Shown in pieces: positions 8,320 to 8,337 of a stretch of 8,337 nucleotides of DNA. The stretch's first letter is position 1; each line of letters opens with the position of its first letter. The stretch is taken from positions 1 to 8,337 of the forward strand of contig CALFYQ010000063.1 of assembly GCA_937952085.1 (NCBI GenBank), written 5' to 3'. The notes beneath the pieces are model-generated. The model searched no databases. It was not told where the DNA came from and saw nothing but the letters and a program-made list of their open reading frames with translations. The stretch is from an uncultured Paracoccaceae bacterium. Its GTDB lineage: Bacteria > Pseudomonadota > Alphaproteobacteria > Rhodobacterales > Rhodobacteraceae. A program made the translations under genes and the position numbers.

Positions 8320-8337
8320 CGCCGGGGAGCCCCGGCG
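8320..8337. terminator. Second perfect GC-only hairpin at the window edge
   Basis: Eight-base arms CGCCGGGG and CCCCGGCG enclose an AG loop. The stem may extend by one pair, G8319 with the base beyond the edge. What follows is outside the window, so a T-run cannot be checked. Together with the preceding hairpin it forms a strongly structured element. Confidence 0.4.

Overview
The window is very GC-rich (genes strongly favour G/C at third codon positions) and the protein families fit an alphaproteobacterium, most likely of the Rhodobacterales or a neighbouring order. That placement is inferred from composition and sequence style, not from a marker gene. It holds six genes in two opposed blocks around an AT-richer regulatory stretch near 4.45-4.6 kb. 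No tRNA, rRNA, CRISPR array or insertion sequence was seen.

Minus-strand block, read right to left. (1) 4413-3031 is a GTG-started bifunctional glycan enzyme: a WecG/TagA/CpsF (GT26) glycosyltransferase fused to a monotopic undecaprenyl-phosphate sugar-phosphate transferase. (2) 2928-2425 encodes a secreted sulfite-oxidase-fold ('oxidoreductase molybdopterin-binding') protein with no cysteine. (3) 2406-1 encodes a tripartite hybrid histidine kinase (TM-periplasmic-TM-PAS-HisKA-HATPase-REC-Hpt), cut by the left window edge inside Hpt. Genes 2 and 3 are 18 bp apart and form an operon.

Plus-strand block. (4) 4657-5268 is a NarL/FixJ-type response regulator. (5) 5379-6818 is a Wzz/GumC-type chain-length and export protein without a kinase domain. 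(6) 6815-8089 is an O-antigen polymerase/ligase-like membrane protein, overlapping gene 5 by ATGA. From 8090 to the edge there is no convincing gene, but two perfect back-to-back hairpins close the window.

Genes 1, 5 and 6 supply initiation, chain-length control/export and polymerisation steps of a Wzy-type exopolysaccharide or capsule pathway; the flippase, outer-membrane porin and remaining glycosyltransferases must lie elsewhere. Genes 2, 3 and 4 look like its control system: a periplasmic sensor partner, a His-Asp-His relay kinase, and a DNA-binding regulator with an intact phosphoacceptor Asp.

The most notable observation is a 16-bp palindrome, about CTATmCGnnyGGATAG, present once in each of three intergenic regions: upstream of gene 2 (and so the kinase operon), of gene 4 and of gene 5. 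Each copy is followed by exactly 12 nt, one base and then TTG, in the direction of the downstream gene. This suggests a dedicated operator/promoter module, plausibly bound by the gene 4 regulator, tying signalling and polysaccharide genes into one autoregulated circuit.
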